A stretch of 64,000 nt of DNA from Kangiella profundi (GTDB lineage Bacteria > Pseudomonadota > Gammaproteobacteria > Enterobacterales > Kangiellaceae). The notes below the pieces were generated by a model. The model did not search any database. It was not told where the DNA came from and saw only the letters and a list, made by a program, of their open reading frames with translations. Location: positions 1,302,001 through 1,366,000 of the forward strand of contig NZ_CP025120.1 in the NCBI RefSeq assembly GCF_002838765.1, given 5' to 3'. Of this stretch, positions 9,279-18,246 are shown piece by piece (positions within the stretch are counted from its first letter, which is position 1; each line of letters begins with the position of its first letter). The position numbers and the translations under genes are program-made.

Positions 9279-9830
9279 ATGTATATGAACGATATTAATG
9301 AACCCAACGAAACCCGGCGTCGGTTTTTGATAGGCGCCACTTCGTTTGTGGCTGGGGCTGGATTGGTTGGTATTGCCATTCCCTTTGTGCAGTCGTGGAA
9401 CCCTAGCTCTAAAGCCAGAGCTGTGGGTGCGTCAGTGAGGGTGGGTGTCAGCAAAATCGAGCCGGGGCAAATGATTACGGTTGCGTGGCAGGGCAAGCCG
9501 GTCTGGGTGTTGCGGCGAACCCGCCAAAATCTCAAGAACCTGGATCTCGAAAGTCACCGTGAAGAATTGCGGGACCCGGATTCGGAAGTTAATCAACAAC
9601 CTGATTACGCCAAGAATACTTATCGCAGTATCAAAAAGGAGGTTTTTGTGGCAGTGGGTATCTGTACCCATTTGGGTTGCGTGCCTAACTATGAGCCGGA
9701 TGGACGAGCAGAAGTTAAGCATGCACTCTTTTTTTGCCCCTGTCACGGTTCAAAGTTTGATCTCGCAGGGCGGGTATTTAAGGGCGTCCCTGCACCGACG
9801 AACTTGATTATTCCTCCCCAAATTATCTAG
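9279..9830 (+). CDS. petA: Rieske iron-sulfur protein (bc1-type), frameshifted C-terminus
   Basis: A 183-residue Rieske protein of the ubiquinol-cytochrome c reductase type. It has an [11 protein letters not shown] twin-arginine-like N-terminus with a single membrane anchor (about 15-36), then the cluster-binding boxes CTHLGC (129-134) and CPCHGSKFD (153-161), which hold the two Cys and two His ligands. No cytochrome b or c1 gene follows. The expected end of the fold is present at 9821-9874 in another frame (reads [17 protein letters not shown] then TAG), so one base seems to have been lost in a CCCC run at 9816-9819; the present frame ends early at PPQII. The cluster domain is intact but the last strands would be missing. 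Confidence 0.82.
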   Translation: MYMNDINEPNETRRRFLIGATSFVAGAGLVGIAIPFVQSWNPSSKARAVGASVRVGVSKIEPGQMITVAWQGKPVWVLRRTRQNLKNLDLESHREELRDPDSEVNQQPDYAKNTYRSIKKEVFVAVGICTHLGCVPNYEPDGRAEVKHALFFCPCHGSKFDLAGRVFKGVPAPTNLIIPPQII

Positions 9831-9874
9831 ACAATAAAGTGCTTGAAATCGGTGCTGATGGACAAACGAGTTAG

Positions 9875-10345
9875 CTAGGCCATGGTAAGGTATGGTGCCG
9901 GAAAACGAATTCTTCTGAAAATTTAAAAGGTAAATAGATGATAGAAAGATCAGATAATAAACTACCGAATATACCGATTTCCCCTGCCCAATAGGTTTTG
10001 GCATCGTGATAGCCTTTGCGATTTACATTGCATACAGCAGTTATTACAACATACTGCAAGGTTGCAGGTTTGGTTCGACATCCTTAGTATTTCAGTTTGT
10101 TTATTGCATTATTCGACGGATGTGTTGTCAATTAGTTCACGCTGTTTTCTGTTGTCCTGTTTCGCGTGATTGTGTTCGCTTACGTCATGTTGGAAAAAAG
10201 AAAAAAAAGCGCAGGCAGAGTTTGGCCGAGTGTATCTAACGTACCAGCAGCGAGTGCCTATGTTTATTCCTAGGAGAAGCCAGTGGTGGCATTTAATTGA
10301 GATTTCCAATCTGGACTCTGATAACTGAGAGAGGTCAATTAGGAA
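9875..10345. other. Intergenic stretch without a clear gene
   Basis: No convincing gene. A 77-codon frame at 10006-10239 starts hydrophobic (IAFAIYIAYSSYYN) but becomes basic and low-complexity and has no good ribosome site. The antisense frame across 10109-10891 is a shadow of the ClsB-like gene. The stretch may be a decayed gene between the Rieske and phospholipase genes. Confidence 0.4.
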
Positions 10346-11470
10346 TTGCATAACATTATGAACACGAATACATCTGATTGTAGGTGTACGGAGCTGCCAC
10401 ACATGAGTAGCGAGTCCTTCCGACTCTTTATTGAAGGTGATGCACTCTATGCATCGATGCTGAGGTCGATCGACAGGGCACAAGACAGCATACAGTTGGA
10501 AAGTTATATTTTTGCCGATGATATAGTGGGGCAAGAGTTTTGTCGGGCGTTGATTGAACGGGCGCGGTCTGGCATTAAAGTGAAAGTTCATATCGATGCC
10601 GCGGGTTCCCTGTTCTGGTTCTCGCGCAAGATGCAAAATCACATGCGCGATAATGGTGTGGAACTGCGCTGGTTCCACCGTTGGAGCTGGCGCAGACCAT
10701 GGCGCTATAACCACCGCAATCATCGTAAATTGCTGATAGTTGATAACCGTATCGCCTATCTCGGCGGTTTCAATATTCACAAGGAAAATTCCTGCAAACA
10801 CTATGGTGAGGCCCGTTGGCGTGATACCCATGTGAGCTTTGATGGTTCGCTTGTCAGCGTGGCGGCGCAGTTGTTTGATGCATTTTGGCACGGGAAGCTG
10901 CGTTCGCAGCCTCTACAAAAGGCCGAAGGTAGCAAACTTCTGCACAATCAAACGCTAAGCTGTCGCCACCGTCTGCGCTGTGTGTATGGGGAAGCCTTTA
11001 GCAAGGCTAAAAAGTATATTTACCTGACGACACCCTATTTTGTTCCCGACAATCATACGCTCAGGCAATTATGCAAGGCGGCAGAGCGGGGTGTGGATGT
11101 CCGGCTATTGGTCCCCGGCAAAACCGATGTACGCATAGCGCGCTGGGCCGCTCGACATATTTATGCATCGCTACTTGAATCTGGTGTAAAGATATACGAA
11201 TACCTGCCCCGGGTACTGCACGCAAAGACCGTGGTGACCGACGATCATTGGTCGATGGTGGGTACGTCCAATCTGGACTATCGAAGTTTATTCACAAACT
11301 ACGAACTGAACCTTGCAACCATCGACCAACAACTGGCGAGAAAGCTCAAGCAGCAGTTCATTGAGGATTTATCATTGTCGGAATGTATATCACTTAACGA
11401 CTGGAAAAAGCGTGATGGTGTAACGAGGTGGCAGGGACGTGTGGCTATGATACTTAAACGTTGGTTGTGA
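10346..11470 (+). CDS. clsB: Cardiolipin synthase B-like phospholipase D family protein
   Basis: A 374-residue PLD-superfamily enzyme resembling ClsB (YbhO), which makes cardiolipin from phosphatidylglycerol and another phospholipid. Two HKD motifs are present: HRKLLIVDNRIAYLGGFN in the first half and LHAKTVVTDDHWSMVGTSNL in the second. The pattern IQLESYIFADDIVGQEF near the N-terminus is typical. The frame can start at TTG 10346 or ATG 10358; neither has an ideal ribosome site, and ATG 10358 seems more likely. The usual ClsB partner, an EEP-family protein (YbhP), is not here but a homologue lies in the second module at 54965. Confidence 0.85.
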   Translation: MHNIMNTNTSDCRCTELPHMSSESFRLFIEGDALYASMLRSIDRAQDSIQLESYIFADDIVGQEFCRALIERARSGIKVKVHIDAAGSLFWFSRKMQNHMRDNGVELRWFHRWSWRRPWRYNHRNHRKLLIVDNRIAYLGGFNIHKENSCKHYGEARWRDTHVSFDGSLVSVAAQLFDAFWHGKLRSQPLQKAEGSKLLHNQTLSCRHRLRCVYGEAFSKAKKYIYLTTPYFVPDNHTLRQLCKAAERGVDVRLLVPGKTDVRIARWAARHIYASLLESGVKIYEYLPRVLHAKTVVTDDHWSMVGTSNLDYRSLFTNYELNLATIDQQLARKLKQQFIEDLSLSECISLNDWKKRDGVTRWQGRVAMILKRWL

Positions 11471-11649
11471 AATTCTTGTATTTAATAAAGAAGCTGGTGA
11501 AGTTTGTCTGTTGCTGCCAACGTCTTGGCTGACGGCTTGTTGATGCCAAAATCAACCGACGTAAAGAAAATTTTGAATTGCCGATGTATGGTCTGCCATG
11601 GTTGCTATGAGCTCCATGTCAACTGAAACTCAGCTCCTACGATGGACTT

Positions 11650-12069
11650 TTGCGCGGTGCAACGTCTCAACTGTTTATAACCCATCAAGGCATCACCACA
11701 AGGCTTTTTGTAGATAATCAATCCGTCACCGACAGGCGAAGGCTGGGGTTTCATGAGGTGATAACGTCAGGGATGTCGGCAACAGGTGGCACGCAGCACA
11801 ATGGTGATGTCCTATTCAGACTCATTAACGTAACATCACAGAATACTTTTCAAGTGGGTCGGATATTACCTGAAAATTTCCCACTGGATATCAACCGCAG
11901 ATTATCCTGTTCGACTAAAAGTGAGATTGATGATTACCTCTTAATTGATCCAAAATCCGCCATGCCCTATGGTATGGCGCCTTTACCTCCGCAAGTACAG
12001 GCGGTATTGAAGAGTTTGATTAAGCTGGGCTATCACAATTTCAAAAAAGCCGATGCCTTTACCCTCTGA
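11650..12069 (+). CDS. Unrecognised ORF, possibly the 3' part of a decayed gene
   Basis: A 139-codon frame that I do not recognise. It begins at a TTG without a ribosome site, and the frame stays open upstream to a TGA at 11608-11610, reading SSYDGLLRGATSQLF through the nominal start. It is soluble, with no signal peptide. Its C-terminus (LPPQVQAVLKSLIKLGYHNF) looks protein-like, which makes a truncated or frameshifted gene more likely than a chance frame. It lies between the ClsB-like gene and the transposon. Confidence 0.35.
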   Translation: MRGATSQLFITHQGITTRLFVDNQSVTDRRRLGFHEVITSGMSATGGTQHNGDVLFRLINVTSQNTFQVGRILPENFPLDINRRLSCSTKSEIDDYLLIDPKSAMPYGMAPLPPQVQAVLKSLIKLGYHNFKKADAFTL

Positions 12070-12359
12070 CGTCACTGAAAAACATCGCGAATGGGAGTCG
12101 TTTTTTAATCAAGACTCGGTTCGCCATAAGCTTGTTGTACGCTATTTGAGGTACGGCCACGATTCGTTACAAATCGACCAAAAATATACTTAACCTCATG
12201 AATTATAAGTAATCTTTCAAAAATCTTGGTTGCATATTTTGATCTGCACACAGTTATCAGATATGTCTATCGGAAGCTTTCACTTCTAACACCTATACCG
12301 TATCTCCTTGTAATTACCAAGGGTGTATTCAATATCATGCAAACTCGACTCACCCACTA
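12070..12359. other. Gap at the tnpA-proximal end of the Tn3-family element
   Basis: No gene. The terminal inverted repeat of the transposon should lie here, close to the tnpA stop. A stretch starting GGGTGTATTCAATATCATGC at 12321 is the best-looking candidate for position, but I could not find its inverted partner in the window, so the end is not established. Confidence 0.35.
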
Positions 12360-15332
12360 CTACGGAACTTGGCTCTTTGTGATATCCAGTTTGTAATTCA
12401 GAGTTTTACTTTTTTTGCTTAAATCTAGATGGTAATCACCGAAGCGATTAATATGCTCGGTTCGATACGGTGAAAGAAAATTCAGCACCTCTTCTGAAAC
12501 TGGGATTTGACGGTGCTTCAATTGCGATAGAACTTCTGACATGGATTGAACGTTATGCAAAATAACCAGATTAGCTACAAGTTGATTGTACTTAATGACC
12601 TTACGCTGTTCGTGCCGGACATTCTCAGCAATAATGCCGTCACCGCCAAAAAACAACCACTTGGTGAAGTTATTGAACTCTTCACTTTTGTTGGTGGCTG
12701 CATGAATGGTACGCCTGAGCTCCACATCACCGATGTACTTCAGTAAGAATGCTGTTCGGATCACTCGTCCTAACTCCCGAAACGCAAAATACAGTCGATT
12801 CTTCCGACTGTAAGTGCCTAAGCGTTTGAGTATGGTCGATGGCGCTATTTTGCCGGCTTGGATAGACAGCGCCACACGCAACATATCAGGCAGATGTCGC
12901 TCTATTAGTGACCAGTTAATATTACCTCTAAACAATCGGTTAATGTGTTTATATTTAACGCGACCATCCGCTTTATAGAATACCAGCTTCTTGATGTTCC
13001 GTATTCGGGGCATCAAATCAATACCGAGTAAGTAAGCTAGGCCAAAGACAGTCGTGCTTTGAGCCTGAGTGTCACCATGAATCACATCAGGTTGAATGTC
13101 CGATTCATTTTTAATGAGACCATCAAGAATATAGATAGCCTCGTAGACGCCGCAAGGAATGAAATGACTGAATAACGCGATGTAAGTATCCGAGACATGG
13201 TAATAGCCAATACCACCATAGCCGCCGTAACGGATATGATATTCTGACAACAGGTTTTGCTCATATACGTTCCACTTGGTTCCGTCAGCAGAGGCCGATT
13301 TGCCTGTACCCCAGTAAGATGGCAACTCAAATTTATTATAAGCATTCACGGTTTTCACAATAGCTTTTTCAAGCTTCTCCTCAGTGACATGCTTTAGATT
13401 CAGCCAAGCAACTTGCTTGCGGGTTAAGTTTTTGATGGAGCGTGCCGTTTGAGTTGGGCCAAGATTACAGCCATAACAAAAAAGCGTTGAAATAAAGCGC
13501 TTGCGCGGATTATCAAGTTTACTCTCAAAGCCTGATATGGGTTTAAATAGCTTGTGGGCGTCCAGCCATTGCTCTGATTCCACTAGAATATCGACAATGC
13601 TCTTTTCCTCAAGAGAGTCTCGTAAGGCTTCATCCAGCTGCTTGAGCTGTTTGGGCTCTGGAGTATTCTGATGTCTTCTGATCACAAGCTGATCGTTATT
13701 GAAGTCTAGAAACTCATTGGATTGAAATTGCTCGTCCACCTGAGCTGATAACTCGCTAAGCGTTTCTTTTAGTTCAGTCACAAAGGTTTTGCTATCCTCT
13801 GAAAACCCTAGCATATTGGTGTATTCAGGCAGGCCTTGTTCGTACTCATCCCAACTGATTAGTTCTTTACGATAATCTGAATGCTCCTGGCTGTAACGAA
13901 TGAATAAATCACCTGAACTGAGTTCGTTCTTGATCCGAGACAACACGCATAACTCGAAGTATTTGCGGTTAATCGTTTTCGTGTCTGCGTTGAATATCAG
14001 CTTCTTCCATTTATCGTTCATCCAAGGCTGTGCGACAAAGTCATCATAGTGGCCGAGCTCCTGCTTGTGGGTATTTCGATACTCCAAGATGATTTCTAGC
14101 GCCCTTAGGATCGAATTATCTTCAGATGATGAGCCTAGCTCTAAAAGCTCCAAACAGTTTAGAAGCTGGGCTCGTTGCGGCTTATACAATTTAAGCATGA
14201 AGGGATAATAATTATTTCCGGCATAGGCTAAGTGCTCTTCACACTCTGCCAATAGTACTGATGGCTCTTCGCTCATGGCGTTTCGGATATCTTCCAGTGA
14301 CGGCTGTATGTCAGCTTCATTATCACCATAAGTTTTTAAGACATTACGAAATTGGTTGATGAGCTTTTCCGTTCGCTGAGTATGCTCCTGGTGGTATTCC
14401 ATCAGCCGAGTCTCCGCAGACTGGTGCAACTTATTCAGTTTACGCTTAAAGATACCCGCCACATCGTCTAACGATTGACTTAATTTTGACTGGATCAATA
14501 GCACCATCAGTGTGTAACGTTTAGCTTGCTTCATTTCTTTTAAGTGAAAAGCATCCAGTGAACGAGCTTCTAAAGTGTAATGGTGTTTTTTCGTTAACGG
14601 TAAGAATTCCATATTTGGCAATCGTTCGACCAAGTCTTGTAGCCATTTCAAATGTTGAAGGTAGCTTTTGACTTCTTTATTTGTAGGCTTTTTGACCTCC
14701 CGTTTAATCGAGTCCCAGCGCGTTTTTCTTCCAGAGCTATTGAGCATTTTATCCAACTCAATTGTCATCTCATGATTCAGCTTTTTATGTGTTTGCTTGA
14801 AATAGGTATCGTTGACCTGCTTTTTAGCTGATTTGGCATGTTTAACCAGAGTTGAGAAGCCTGGTAATTCATAGCGCTGTTTAACCAGCTCCTCGATAAC
14901 TACATTGATAACATCAGCGAGCTCATGCTTTTTTTCTGATGCTTCGGATGAAAGCTTATGAAGCAATAATGTTGCTGTATTATTATTCTCAATAAGCTTA
15001 ATGTTTAGATACCGCCTCACTAAAATCTTTAAACGGGTTCGACTCCCACCCCTGTCAAAGCGTGCTAAGTACTTTTTGGGAGTGTCGCCCATTTTCATCA
15101 GCTCAGAAATATGAGTAACAATCTTGTTTGGGATGTCAGAAGATTTGAGAAAATACCCTAAGCGCTGAGTTAATTTAATATGAACTAACAGGGCAAGCTG
15201 ATCTAATTTGCGCCGGCGATGCTGGCGAATATAGGCCATGTCCTCTGGTGTCGGTGTATATACAGACTATAATTCAGACTGACTCATGTTGGGTTTAATG
15301 CGCGGGTAAGCGGTTTCATTGATTGTTGTCAT
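12360..15332 (-). pseudogene. tnpA: Tn3-family transposase with amber stop at codon 22
   Basis: Transposase of the Tn3 family with an N-terminal DUF4158 region. The intact frame from ATG 15239 gives 959 residues and includes HGDTQAQSTTVFGLAYLLG and the C-terminal FAFRELGRVIRT...NKSEEFNNFTKWLFFGG region. Family proteins begin earlier, and the same frame upstream reads MTTINETAYPRIK then SQSEL, TAG (15267-15269), SVYTPTPED, MAYIRQ; both flanks match the family N-terminus, so the TAG looks like a nonsense mutation. An internal start at ATG 15239 has GAGG just upstream and could still give a near-full-length product. I therefore call it probably impaired, not certainly dead. Confidence 0.8.
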
Positions 15333-15593
15333 AGAGATATAAAATAACGTCCACGGATATCATGGCCAATTAGGTGGCTTGATCATTTGGTTACCTTTTA
15401 AAGGTTCAGCTGTTTAGCTCAGTCGCTACACCTTGCACCTTACCTATAGTAATATTTAATGTTGCGCAGTTTAATGAACCCGCCCTAGACATTTCGTGCT
15501 CAAGTTCACTCTATATTGAATTAATGCTTAACATTCATATTTCATGAGGCCTGTGGAACATTGTAGTCTTCATTCCAGTTTTATTGTATTGCA

Positions 15594-16535
15594 CTACTTG
15601 AGTGGCTCAATAAAGCGTTGCTGAATTCGATTATATGAATCTATGTAGCGTAGAGCCGTTTTGGGATCTTTCCAACCAACGTACTCCATTAAATCTTTGA
15701 GACTCCAATCATTACTGTCTGCCCATGAAGCAAATCCTCGGCGTAAAGAATGACTGCTAAAGCTCTCAGGATGCTCAAGCCCTGCATCCCTGGCGCAATC
15801 GCGCACGATATTGATGATGGTATTCGGCGTCATATTGTGTTGGTTGAAATGCCCCCAGCGATCGATCCCGATAAACAGTGGGCCCTCGGTTAATTCAGCA
15901 GCTGTTATCCAGTCCTGATAGGCGGTGACTGGGCAGAGTTTTTGCAGAGCCGGTACTTTATAGGTCGTACCTTTATTGTTTCTATCGCCTTTGGAGTTTG
16001 GCAAATACAATGACATTCCTTTATTGGGGATCACGATTACGTGCTCAATGTAGATGTTGGTGAGTTCATCTGCACGAAAGGCTCGCCAGAACCCGAGCAG
16101 CAGAATGGCTTTGTTTCGGATATGCCTTAAGCGCTGCCAGTAATCTTTACTTTCTGTAATCAATGAATCCAACGACTGAATAATGGTGTCGAGCTCTTCT
16201 AACTGAAGCGGTCGAGCCTGCTTAGGTTGGTACGGATGCGTTTGACGTATGCCTTTCATCACCTGTTTAACCAGGGGAGCTTTCGTGGGATCGGGAAAAC
16301 CGTACTCATTGTGCCATTTAGCGAGTACGGCCAAACGATGTGCTAAGGTACTGGACGACAACTTATCGGCATAGTGACTGAGGTACTGCGCAATCGCATC
16401 AGGTGTTGCAGGTAACAGGCCGCCCCAGTGACGCTCATAGTGCTCAACGGCGGCACGGTAACTGCGTACCGTGTGTTCTCGAGTGGCGGCGTTGACGTAA
16501 AAGCTGACTAAATCAGTATTTTTAGAATCGGGCAT
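15594..16535 (-). CDS. tnpS: Tyrosine recombinase, TnpS-type cointegrate resolvase
   Basis: A 313-residue tyrosine recombinase. It has an N-terminal SAM-like DNA-binding domain (TVRSYRAAVEHYERHW) and a catalytic domain with FWRAFRADEL (149-158, Arg I), HSLRRG (262-267, His-x-x-Arg), GWKD (287-290, Trp in place of the third His) and nucleophile Tyr297 in ALRYIDSYN. In Tn4651-type elements TnpS resolves cointegrates at the rst site next to its gene. It is transcribed in the same direction as tnpA and away from tnpT. A general phage-type integrase is the alternative, but the neighbouring tnpT and tnpA make TnpS the better call. Confidence 0.85.
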   Translation of the reverse strand: MPDSKNTDLVSFYVNAATREHTVRSYRAAVEHYERHWGGLLPATPDAIAQYLSHYADKLSSSTLAHRLAVLAKWHNEYGFPDPTKAPLVKQVMKGIRQTHPYQPKQARPLQLEELDTIIQSLDSLITESKDYWQRLRHIRNKAILLLGFWRAFRADELTNIYIEHVIVIPNKGMSLYLPNSKGDRNNKGTTYKVPALQKLCPVTAYQDWITAAELTEGPLFIGIDRWGHFNQHNMTPNTIINIVRDCARDAGLEHPESFSSHSLRRGFASWADSNDWSLKDLMEYVGWKDPKTALRYIDSYNRIQQRFIEPLK

Positions 16536-16593
16536 GATTGCGTGTTATGTACGGCTTTGCCTCATCATATCGCCCAAAAACGCACATCACAAT

Positions 16594-16612
16594 AGATAAT
16601 CTACTATTATCT
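16594..16612. promoter_or_regulatory. Inverted repeat in the tnpS-tnpT gap (candidate recombination core)
   Basis: Perfect 7-bp arms AGATAAT and ATTATCT flank a 5-base centre CTACT. Size, position and arm/spacer form are what a tyrosine-recombinase core site would look like; in Tn4651 the rst site is in the equivalent gap. No function is shown. Confidence 0.5.
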
Positions 16613-16655
16613 AAAATGAATTTTCGAAAGCTATAGACACGTAGATGACACAGTA

Positions 16656-16677
16656 ATAATATGTATATACATATTAT
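16656..16677. promoter_or_regulatory. 22-bp perfect palindrome upstream of tnpT
   Basis: Arms ATAATATGTAT and ATACATATTAT meet without a spacer, 34 bases before the tnpT start. It is AT-only apart from two G/C pairs. It may be the binding site of TnpT itself or of the tnpT promoter's repressor. It is distinct from the 16594-16612 repeat. Confidence 0.55.
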
Positions 16678-16711
16678 GTATTACATTACAAAATAATCAG
16701 AGACTTAAAAA

Positions 16712-17662
16712 ATGGCGCGCACAGGCATCTCTCAATTTGACGTTGAAAAAGCATATAAATCATTGACTTCACAGGGTGTAAATAACCCATCAATTGATGC
16801 AATACGAGCTGAGCTGGGTAACACTGGCTCCAAAACCACCATCTCAAAATACCTCAAAGACATTAAAAAGACCCGTACTAACGGTACACTCACCGAGGTC
16901 AAAGTCTCCGACGCCATTGGGCACCTGGTAAGCCAGCTTGCTGCCAGGCTCAACGCTGAAGCGAATAAAACCATTGAAGACATGGAGCAAGCCTTTGATA
17001 AAGAGCGTAAGTCTTGGAATCAAGAAAAGTCAGGACTTGAGGAGTCGTTAAGCCAAGCCACAGAGCAAAATAAAGCTCTAAGTGATAACATTCACTCACT
17101 ACAGGCGAAGCTCAATACTGCTAGCCGTGAGAGTGAGCAACTGAACACTGAGTTGCAAGGTATTCAAAGTGACTTGAAAGAACTTACAGCCGTTTGTGGA
17201 CAAAAAGATGAACGAATTATCGATCTGGAGAAGAGTCTGCAACACAGTTATGACAACTTGAGCCACTTCCGCGAATCCGCTAAAGAACAGCGTGATCAAC
17301 AAGAGCGCAAGCACGCTGAAGAAGTGTCGGGATTGCGAGCAGAGCAGCGAAAGCTGGGGCAAACCATTGCCTCTCAACAGTCAGAACTCACGCAGTTGAA
17401 CCGTCAGAACGCTGAGCTAATCACCGAAAAGCGGTTGTTGGCCAAGTCACAGCGCGAACTTCAAAACTCATTAAAAGCGTTAACTGAACAGGTGCAGTCA
17501 GCCAGTACTGACAGAGAGGAGCTACTAGCGCAACTTGATGCTATAACCAAAGAAAACAATGAGCTAAACACTTCCGTTGTTCAGCTAGAGCATGAGGTTG
17601 AGGAATTGAAATCGCCCGAGAAACTCGCAAAAAAACAGGAAGTAGCCAAGTCTAAAAGCTAG
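16712..17662 (+). CDS. tnpT: TnpT-like coiled-coil DNA-binding protein (KfrA_N domain)
   Basis: A 316-residue protein with an N-terminal KfrA-type DNA-binding domain (about 1-60: VEKAYKSLTSQGV, IRAELGNTGSKTTISKYLK) followed by a very long coiled coil rich in Glu, Gln, Lys and Leu to the C-terminus. TnpT proteins of Tn4651-like elements have this architecture and help TnpS bind its site. It diverges from tnpS across 176 bases holding two dyads. KfrA-like plasmid partition accessory proteins look similar, but the gene context favours TnpT. Confidence 0.83.
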   Translation: MARTGISQFDVEKAYKSLTSQGVNNPSIDAIRAELGNTGSKTTISKYLKDIKKTRTNGTLTEVKVSDAIGHLVSQLAARLNAEANKTIEDMEQAFDKERKSWNQEKSGLEESLSQATEQNKALSDNIHSLQAKLNTASRESEQLNTELQGIQSDLKELTAVCGQKDERIIDLEKSLQHSYDNLSHFRESAKEQRDQQERKHAEEVSGLRAEQRKLGQTIASQQSELTQLNRQNAELITEKRLLAKSQRELQNSLKALTEQVQSASTDREELLAQLDAITKENNELNTSVVQLEHEVEELKSPEKLAKKQEVAKSKS

Positions 17663-17782
17663 CCTTTAAGCACAAAGCTGTGTAATAGTTGGTTAGTATC
17701 CACTTATCTTTTGTGAACTAACTGATAATCTGCTAGTCTACTGCCCTGCATTTATGAGAACGAGTAGAGACTCTTTTTTACC

Positions 17783-18148
17783 GTGAACCGTCAACTTTTA
17801 ACTTTCGCTCTAGCCATATTGATTGCCCTGCAATCGGTAGTTGCTGTGGCGGACGTTCATCAGTTTCATCAATCCGGTTCTGAGCATCTTACTTTTGATC
17901 ACGAGCATCAAAAAGCTCACTCTTCTCCAATACCAGATGATGACAAGCGTTGGTTAGAATCAGAAAAGAGCAAAAGCTACCAGCTTGATTGCCACCATTG
18001 TTGTCACTGTCATGGCTCATCACACCCTTTCTTTCTGGGTCGCCAAGATATCTCTGCTTCTCTTTATCAAAAGGGTGCTATTTTAGGCAACCCTTCCCAT
18101 TACCGTTCCCATATAGCCTTCCCTGATAATCCCCCTCCGATCAGTTAA
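17783..18148 (+). CDS. Secreted His/Cys-rich small protein upstream of metal efflux genes
   Basis: A 121-residue protein starting at GTG 17783. It has a signal peptide (about 1-23, hydrophobic LTFALAILIALQSVVAVA) and a mature part with many His and Cys, notably FDHEHQKAH and CHHCCHCHGSSH near residue 74. That composition suggests a periplasmic metal-binding or metal-sensing protein comparable to CzcI or DUF2946-type proteins that precede czcCBA operons. It is 98 bases upstream of the TolC-like gene. The exact role is unknown. Confidence 0.68.
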   Translation: MNRQLLTFALAILIALQSVVAVADVHQFHQSGSEHLTFDHEHQKAHSSPIPDDDKRWLESEKSKSYQLDCHHCCHCHGSSHPFFLGRQDISASLYQKGAILGNPSHYRSHIAFPDNPPPIS

Positions 18149-18246
18149 ATACAGTACAAATAAACTTTTATTCTGAGGTATAGCGTTGTGCAAATGCCAA
18201 CCCAGCTGTACCTGATGTACTTTGATTTTAATTGTGAGGAAATTTC

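Larger units (their letters stand above)
12360..17662. mobile_element. Tn4651-like Tn3-family transposon core (tnpA, tnpS, tnpT)
   Basis: The layout tnpA and tnpS leftward with tnpT diverging rightward, and a dyad-rich gap between tnpS and tnpT, is the known arrangement of the Tn4651 subgroup, which resolves cointegrates with a tyrosine recombinase and a coiled-coil helper instead of a serine resolvase. Terminal repeats were not identified, so the outer limits and the cargo (possibly the metal-efflux genes from 17783 on) are undefined. TnpA carries an early stop, so present mobility is doubtful. Confidence 0.75.

Noticed and set aside
10109..10891. 260-codon frame on the minus strand
   Set aside because: It is antisense to the ClsB-like gene, whose HKD motifs are certain; no family features.
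12321..12355. Possible terminal inverted repeat of the Tn3-family element (GGGTG...CACCC)
   Set aside because: No matching inverted copy found anywhere in the window; only its position near the tnpA stop speaks for it.
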